64,000 nt of DNA from Augochlora pura (taxonomy: Eukaryota; Arthropoda; Insecta; Hymenoptera; Halictidae), in assembly GCF_028453695.1 (NCBI RefSeq), contig NC_135779.1, forward strand, positions 1,674,001 through 1,738,000, given 5' to 3'. Shown here one piece after another: positions 58,921-64,000 of the stretch. Both the position numbers and the translations under genes were made by a program. Position 1 is the first letter of the stretch; the number at the start of each line of letters is the position of its first letter. The notes beneath the pieces are model-generated. The model saw only the letters and a program-made list of their open reading frames with translations. It made no database searches and was not told the origin of the DNA.

Positions 58921-58928
58921 CGCTCTCT
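58864..58928. repeat. (CT)n microsatellite, longest pure run in the window
   Basis: About 27 uninterrupted CT steps (58864-58917), then CGCTCGCTCTCTCTCG. The 175-codon plus frame at 58613-59140 runs straight through it and is not credible. Confidence 0.95.
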
Positions 58929-59257
58929 CTCGTCCCGTGATTGCGAGGAAACAAAGGCGGCCAAGTAATTTGAAAATCGCTTTGAAACGAGAAATCGGAA
59001 CCTCTCTATCTCGTAGGGCTGTTTTTCGAATTTTTACGAGGGCGCAGCTTCTCCAGTTTTACCCTATCAGAGTATCAGATTATCGTCTTCGCGAGTTGAT
59101 AGATATTACTGTTATTACGAGCAGATGCATCGAAGGATGATTTTAATACGAAGAATTTTATTTGAGCTTGATTTTAGGACGCAATCCTTTCTTTATTAGA
59201 TTTTCCTATATCTGCAGCAATTCATTGCCCCAAAGTTACAGCCAGTATTTTCGAAAT

Positions 59258-59553
59258 TTAACCCTTAATTAGGCGCATGGGGTCAGGGCCACTTGAAATT
59301 CAAAAAATAATGGCTTACAGTCTTCAGAGCGTACTAACTAACGCTCTTTCTAGCTTCCTCACTCCCTGTTTTTTTTTTTTTTTAAATATTTTTAAAAAAA
59401 AGTTAAGTATATTAAAGAACTTTATTAATTACTATAGAAATCCATTAAGTTTTATTCCTTTTTGATACTTCTTTCCCAATGTTTTTTTGGGGTCATTTAA
59501 GACCCCATGCGCCTAATTGGGTGATTTTCTTAATGCGCCTAATTAAGGGTTAA
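59258..59553. mobile_element. TTAA-flanked MITE with CCCTTAATTAGGCGCA termini
   Basis: Intact TTAA lies at both edges (59258-59261, 59550-59553). The left terminus CCCTTAATTAGGCGCA has its exact 16-base inverse TGCGCCTAATTAAGGG at the right. An additional internal copy, GACCCCATGCGCCTAATT at 59501-59518, pairs over 18 bases with the left end extended by TGGGGTC. The right end thus carries a duplicated terminus. The 296-bp element is otherwise AT-rich with a poly-T run and no open frame longer than 62 codons. Confidence 0.88.
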
Positions 59554-60700
59554 AACGAATCGAAATGAAAATAAATAACATTAATAAAATGATCAGCGTT
59601 ACACGAGCGCATTACCATGCGTATGCTCGCGCGCGCGCTCTTTCCGATCGCATGTCCGCGACGAATTAACGAGCGGGTCCCGCGCCAACCGCGAATCCTC
59701 TCGGGACTCCGGCCATGTACCGGGTGTCGTGTGACACGCGATCCGTCGTTTAGCGATCGAGATCGAGTCTCGCGGGTTCCCGCCGGGATGTATCGCCGCC
59801 GTTTATGAGCCATTGCACATCGAGTCGCAACGCAATCGCCTTTTTTTCATCCGTGCGTCGCTCGGAATCGACTTCGAATCTGAATGATTTTTAAGTGATC
59901 ACAGAGAGATGGCAGAGATGCGCTATACTGTCTTTTTTATTGTTTTTGAGGCAAAGCTTTAATTTTGGAATTTGGCGAATTTTTTGCAGGCAGGAATTCG
60001 TGGTTTAGTGAGAATTAATTTCTTAGGGTCCATGCGCCATTTTAGCGGATGTCATGTTACTACGTATTTAATTTTATTATTAAATAATCAGGTGGATTAT
60101 TAAAATCGAAGTTTATGTGTATTTTATGTATATTTTTACCACTAAATCTATCACAGATGATCAAAGGTTTCTCATATTTTATTTCATAATTCTCGAAGTC
60201 ATACCGCTGCTTCCATTACGAATTAAATAAAAATATATTTCTTTCTCAATAAATTGCGAAGAAATTCACTAAATTCTATCCTTTAACACTTGATAGTCTC
60301 TTTTAGATCTCGATAGCTATACTGCTAAGAAAAATAGAATTTAATCGACAAGACTAAAAATTCGCAAGAAATTCCACCGTACCTAAAAATTAAAAAAATT
60401 AAACCAAAACCCTTCTTCCTTTTATTCCACCAAAAATCGCGTCTCCCATAACAGCAAAACTATATGATAAACCTAGCCAACGAACGAACAGTATCCCCGT
60501 CTACGTCCAAGGGTAGCGGCTCGGCCAGTTATCGAGCCAGCCATTCGGAAAGTTTTCCCCGACATCGGTGGCGTTTGAAACGGCCGCGCGGGAACAGTGA
60601 ACGCTCGACAATGGCCGCGAAGTTTTCTCGTTAACCGTTCCGGACGGGGGTCCGCGGGGGTTCTAGAGCTTGAAAAAAGGCCGGCGAAAGAATATCCGAA
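59554..60700. other. Gene-free region including a possible MITE interior
   Basis: CpG-rich at 59620-59830 and AT-rich from 59880 to 60470. GAAGTCATACCGCTGCTTCC at 60196, with its neighbours, resembles 23781 and probably marks a degraded dispersed element. No exon is recognised. Confidence 0.5.
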
Positions 60701-60725
60701 GGGTTGAGGGAGGGAGGGTGGGTGG
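60701..60725 (+). other. G-quadruplex motif
   Basis: Five runs of three G (60701-60703, 60708-60710, 60712-60714, 60716-60718, 60720-60722) are separated by loops of 1-4 bases. This satisfies the standard intramolecular G-quadruplex pattern. Further GGGAGGGAGG-type sequence follows at about 60761. Confidence 0.85.
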
Positions 60726-61140
60726 TATGGCGAAGGACACGTCTCGGAAGAAGACGCGCGAGGGAGGGAGGAATAGTGGAGGAGAAGATCGAACGCCGGT
60801 GTATCGGGGACAGGGGGCGGCGGTGGAGTTAGGGAGGGTCGCGTCCACCTAAAATTACGGGATCCGAGGCCGGTCGTTCGGCCGGATAACGCAAGCAAGC
60901 AATTAAAAGTTCTGGCCGGTTTGTCCGCGGCCGAGGGCCGGAGGTAGCGCTAATCGAATTCGCATCCCGTTCGAGAGTCGACCGGACGAAATAAAGGATC
61001 GACATCGACTGGGCCGAGTAGAAAGGCTACTTAGTCGATCTGGGAATTTGGATACCAGATGCAAGGTTTTATCAGCCCCTGTTGCCCTCTTCCCTGGTTT
61101 TTAGTTCACTGGCGAACTTGCGAAGCCATTTTTCAGCTGG
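60726..61140. other. Gene-free stretch after the G-quadruplex motif
   Basis: Purine-rich to about 60840, then mixed CpG-containing sequence. No gene or repeat is recognised. Confidence 0.5.
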
Positions 61141-61195
61141 TCAAAATAGCTACTTTAAATCTAGGCTTGAAATGGCTCGGAGTGCAAGGGGTTAA
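61141..61195 (-). mobile_element. Truncated inverted MITE end, CCCTTTGCACTCG family
   Basis: TTGAAATGGCTCGGAGTGCAAGGGGTTAA is the reverse complement of the family left end including the AAGCCATTTTAA segment. TTAA is at 61192-61195. The other end is not found upstream, so this is a fragment. Confidence 0.7.
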
Positions 61196-61837
61196 TACGT
61201 TTCGTATTTAATCGTATAGATTTCAGAAAAATATCGAGCAAAGAAAGCGCGAGTCTTCTCGACTAGATTTTTCCTAAAGTTCGTCTAATTTCCCGCTGCA
61301 TAAATTATCGTCGATATTCAAGAGTATCCGCACGGCTAAAGCATCTCGCCTTCAACGAGAACGTTCAACAGTTTCATCGGACGAAAGAAAAGAGAATTCG
61401 CCGGCGAGAGCGGAGCGAAATCATAGACGGCGATTCTGTTAGGCGGGTGTACGAGGGGGTTAAAATTTTTCAATTTCCTTGCTCGGTTCTCGCGGTGTTT
61501 CGCTCCTGGAGATAGAGGCCTCATTTCCGACTGCGTCCGCGGAAAGTCGCGTGTTTCCCCCCCTTTGTCGGTTTCCTCTTCTTCTTCTTCTTCTTCTTCT
61601 TCTTCTTTCGTTTTTTTCTCTCTCCTGGCGGCAACGCGCGGCGTATCGATGCGTCCGCCGCAACCCCTTCTTTTCTGGCAGAGATAAGAAGAACGCTTTT
61701 TCTTTCGGTTGCCGGGGGGAATTCAATGGCAGAAACGGAAACTTTTTCTTCCATTGAGTCGCGCCGCGCACCCGCGCGCGCGCCCGTCTTCTCGTTTCGG
61801 AGCCACCCAGTTCCATCTTTCATGGAAGTGGACCAGT
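61196..61837. other. Gene-free stretch with a (CTT)n tract
   Basis: No supportable exon. Long opposed frames at 61460-61823 are translations of the CTT tract (Leu on plus, Lys/Arg on minus). Confidence 0.5.
61576..61608. repeat. (CTT)n microsatellite
   Basis: About eleven CTT triplets. Confidence 0.95.
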
Positions 61838-61880
61838 TAACCCTTTGAGCGGCCCGGCACCGGCATAATATTTAGCGCGG
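61838..61880. mobile_element. Possible isolated TTAA-type MITE end (CCCTTTGAGCGGCC)
   Basis: GTTAACCCTTTGAGCGGCC has the TTAA-CCCTTTG start. The 25817 element begins similarly (CCCTTTGAGAGACGG). No right partner is visible before the next TTAACCCC at 62029. Confidence 0.4.
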
Positions 61881-62028
61881 GAGTAGGCCAGCTTGCTCGA
61901 CGGAGCCACGCAAATTGTTTCGAGCTCCGCGAAATATTTCACAGCTGCCTCTGCATATTTTTTTAACAACATTGTCAAAAAATGCTTGCGTCGTTCTTTA
62001 CACGTCCCTATATATATATCGTTCTTAA

Positions 62029-62514
62029 TTAACCCCTTGTCGTACCATTTTCTTCAAAATTAAAGCGATTAGAATTTTTTCGACTGAGAAATTTTTGCGG
62101 CCGAAAAAATTCTAAAAAAGAAATGAAACGACGAAGATTTAATTAAGAAAATAATTTCTTAGAATAAAAAGACACTTTATATTTAAAAGTTTAACCTCTT
62201 AGGCACGACGCACCACTATAGCGGCTTTCGTGAATGTTTCGTGCTTTGCTCAATTGTTTTATTAATTATTGAAGTGAACGATTCAAGTGAAAATTGTATA
62301 AGTACAATACCCTAAGAAAAGAATATCAAATATATATATTAAGAAAAATGGTAATTTAGTTATGAAAAATTTCATTCAAGCAAAATGCATCCTAAAAGGT
62401 TAAACTTCAAAGTTTAAATATTGATCGAAAGAAATAGAAATTGTGATACCGACTCAAAGCATTCGTTTATCGTCAGAAATTACCGCCGCGAGTCTCGTTA
62501 AAGCGCAGGGTTAA
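62029..62514. mobile_element. Possible outer TTAA-type element carrying a nested one
   Basis: TTAACCCCTTGTCGTACC at the left and AAGCGCAGGGTTAA at the right share only the TTAACCC edge convincingly. The inner 62191-62403 element would be nested inside. The pairing is weak; the left end alone resembles the CCCCTTGTGCTACGA terminus at 22974. Confidence 0.35.
62191..62403. mobile_element. TTAA-flanked MITE with CCTNTTAGG termini
   Basis: The left edge is TTAACCTCTTAGGCACGACG; the inverse of the right edge (GCATCCTAAAAGGTTAA) is TTAACCTTTTAGGATGC. The first 13 bases agree except for one C/T change. TTAA is intact at both ends. 213 bp, AT-rich, non-coding. Confidence 0.65.
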
Positions 62515-63018
62515 TTAATTGTTCGAGGCAGCGTAAACGTCTTGGTAAAATAGCGGCGAAAAGCTGATCAAGCTTCGGAAGATAACGAAGCTCGAAAACT
62601 TCGCTACCGCCGGCGATAATTTCTCTTCGAGACCGTCCAACGCGAAGATGGAAAATTCTACGACGGTGTTTTCTCAGCGTAATTTTCCTCGGCGCGTTCA
62701 GGGGCGATGATTCTTCGAGGACTGCGTTCGTCGTCGTCGTCGTCGACGGCGACGGTGTGTGTGCTGCGTCGGTGTCGAATCGTGGCGCGAACGATCGGCT
62801 CTCGTCTACGCGTGGGCATCCAGTAGCGGCGACGCGTGTGCGGCGACGACAAGTGAATTCAGCATGGGTCGCTCGTATTTCTCCATTGGAACGTGACTTT
62901 ATTTCCGTCGGAGAGAGAAGGCCCACGCGGCCTCGTGATCGCCATTTTAACTCCCGGCTCGAACCAAGGAGACGGCCGTCGCCTGCTTCTTTGGAAACCG
63001 TCGACGAAACATTCGATT
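62515..63018. other. Gene-free CpG-rich stretch
   Basis: Contains a GTCGTC triplet run at about 62728-62750 and overlapping frames on both strands (142 codons minus, 96 plus). These are Arg-rich with no recognised domain. Confidence 0.5.
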
Positions 63019-63137
63019 TTAACCCTTTGCACTCGGAGCCATTTTAACGGGAGATCCAAAATGTTTCTTCGGAGTTGCAGCGTTTCCATTTTATATAACC
63101 TGGAGCATTTTATTAAAATTCGACCGCGAAGGGTTCG
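63019..63137 (+). mobile_element. Short MITE of the CCCTTTGCACTCG family
   Basis: TTAA at 63019-63022 then CCCTTTGCACTCGGAGCC and ATTTTAACGGGAGATC match the family left end. The right edge is CGCGAAGGG followed by TTCG, where TTAA would be expected. At 119 bp it is either internally deleted or truncated at the right. Confidence 0.65.
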
Positions 63138-63263
63138 GAAATATACGATCGTGAGTTCATTTTTCGGATTCGAGATTCGCTTTGGAAACTCGTGAAATTC
63201 TCCGGCGAATTTCTCGCAGATGAACGCTTGTTCCCAACTCGTGGCCAGAATTTTTCTATGAAA

Positions 63264-63353
63264 GGTGCAGTAAGCAAGGATGCAATAACCAAAGGTGCAG
63301 TCACCAAAATTGCAGTAACCAAAAATGCAGTCCCCAAAGATGCAATCATCAAA
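63264..63353 (+). repeat. 15-bp minisatellite, six copies
   Basis: Six 15-base units start at 63264 and run without a break, consensus GATGCAGTAACCAAA. The unit length is a multiple of three, so the plus frame reads a five-residue repeat of type (Asp/Asn)-Ala-Val-Thr-Lys and the minus frame a hydrophobic one. The plus frame begins at an ATG at 63192, runs 67 codons, and overlaps a minus frame of 79 codons. I see no splice sites or promoter and treat it as a minisatellite. Confidence 0.93.
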
Positions 63354-64000
63354 GCTTACACTACCATCGTTTTGACGCCGCGTGTTCGTCGCTGAGGAGC
63401 GTTCGCAGGATTTACGAGGCCATCATACCGCGCACTAATATATCCATCGCCGCGTTGGTTCCTTCGCGGGAGCGAGGATCGCGTTCGAAATAACCCGCAT
63501 TAATCGCTGTTACGCGTCCGGCAAGTTCCTTCCTGGCAAGCTATTCGGAGCTTCCCCGCGTTTCGCGGTGGCCGGCTTTATTTTCGATTCGGTCTCCGCG
63601 GTGGCTTCGAAGCCGCCACGAGATCGCACACCGAATTCTATGGAAGCGCGATCCCTCGCGAATTATAGCCGTCATATTTCGCGAAGCCGCCGCGCTTTAT
63701 AGAAAAGAGGCGAAGCCTTCGCAGGATTTTCCAAACGATTGCGAGAACTTCTGTTGGCGACTGGTGCGATGGTATAATACACCGTGTCGCACCTTCGACG
63801 ACATTTTTCTCGACGCTGCGAATGGAAGAGAGCTGCGGAATTCTCGCTCCTTTTAGAATTTCGTTATAATTATTGCAAACATCCTCTATCTGTTTTATCT
63901 CTTGTCAAAGATCTTTTCACAACTGCAACTTGCAAAAGCAGAGAAAATTATTCTGTTCCCCAGAGAAATTATTAGAATTATAAACTGATTATGGAAATAA
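63354..64000. other. Gene-free end of window
   Basis: CpG-rich to about 63840 and AT-rich after that. No gene, repeat family or motif cluster is recognised. Confidence 0.5.

Noticed and set aside
1..64000. CRISPR array
   Set aside because: The tandem arrays are contiguous minisatellites without unique spacers, and the DNA is clearly animal-like.
1..64000. tRNA, rRNA and well-known insect microRNA genes
   Set aside because: Reading for T-arm (GGTTCRANNCC) and A-box patterns and for let-7, miR-1, miR-9, bantam and miR-184 seeds in longer context found no convincing match. A covariance-model scan would be decisive.

Overview
The window looks like non-coding nuclear DNA from an insect, most likely a hymenopteran (bee, ant or wasp). 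The reasons are compositional and repeat-based: CpG dinucleotides are abundant and not depleted, CpG-rich blocks alternate sharply with AT-rich islands, (CT)n/(GA)n microsatellites are dense, and many short TTAA-flanked elements begin CCCTTTGCACTCG. The species cannot be named from the sequence alone. One 100-base N gap (36789-36888) shows that this is a scaffolded draft assembly.

I found no coding gene that I can support. The long open frames (up to 259 codons) occur on both strands at once, are made of Arg/Ser/Leu-rich translations of CpG-rich DNA or of microsatellites, and show no domain I recognise. The window is therefore intergenic DNA or part of one or more very long introns. Two places look like gene starts. 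The first is a CpG/GA-rich block at about 12.05-13.2 kb that ends in a clean GTAAGT splice donor at 13196. The second is a compact ETS/CRE/inverted-CCAAT cluster at 49.26-49.29 kb. Both are inferences from motifs.

The best-supported content is a population of small non-autonomous DNA transposons (MITEs) with piggyBac-like hallmarks: TTAA or a one-step derivative at both ends, and inverted termini starting CCC and ending GGG. I distinguish four groups and some unassigned copies. The main CCCTTTGCACTCG group has good copies at 1013-1247, 21745-21939, 26752-26972 (inverted) and 40920-41176. A CACGTTNANNGCCG group has a full copy at 41173-41286 and ends at 45.0 and 50.3 kb. A CCCTTAATTAGGCGCA element lies at 59258-59553. 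A tiny 86-bp fold-back lies at 24925-25010. Two elements abut and share one TTAA-derived target at 41173-41176. No transposase was seen, so these copies would depend on a source elsewhere.

The rest is simple and tandem sequence: minisatellites with units of 15, 18, 21, 22, 26, 28 and about 45 bp, local duplications, two dispersed repeat pairs (18.43/38.67 kb and 35.36/44.06 kb), perfect inverted repeats (3.1 and 39.4 kb), a 37-bp purine/pyrimidine-alternating tract (12.9 kb), and a G-quadruplex-type run (60.7 kb). I found no tRNA, rRNA, CRISPR array or recognisable microRNA, and no evidence of a novel multi-gene system.
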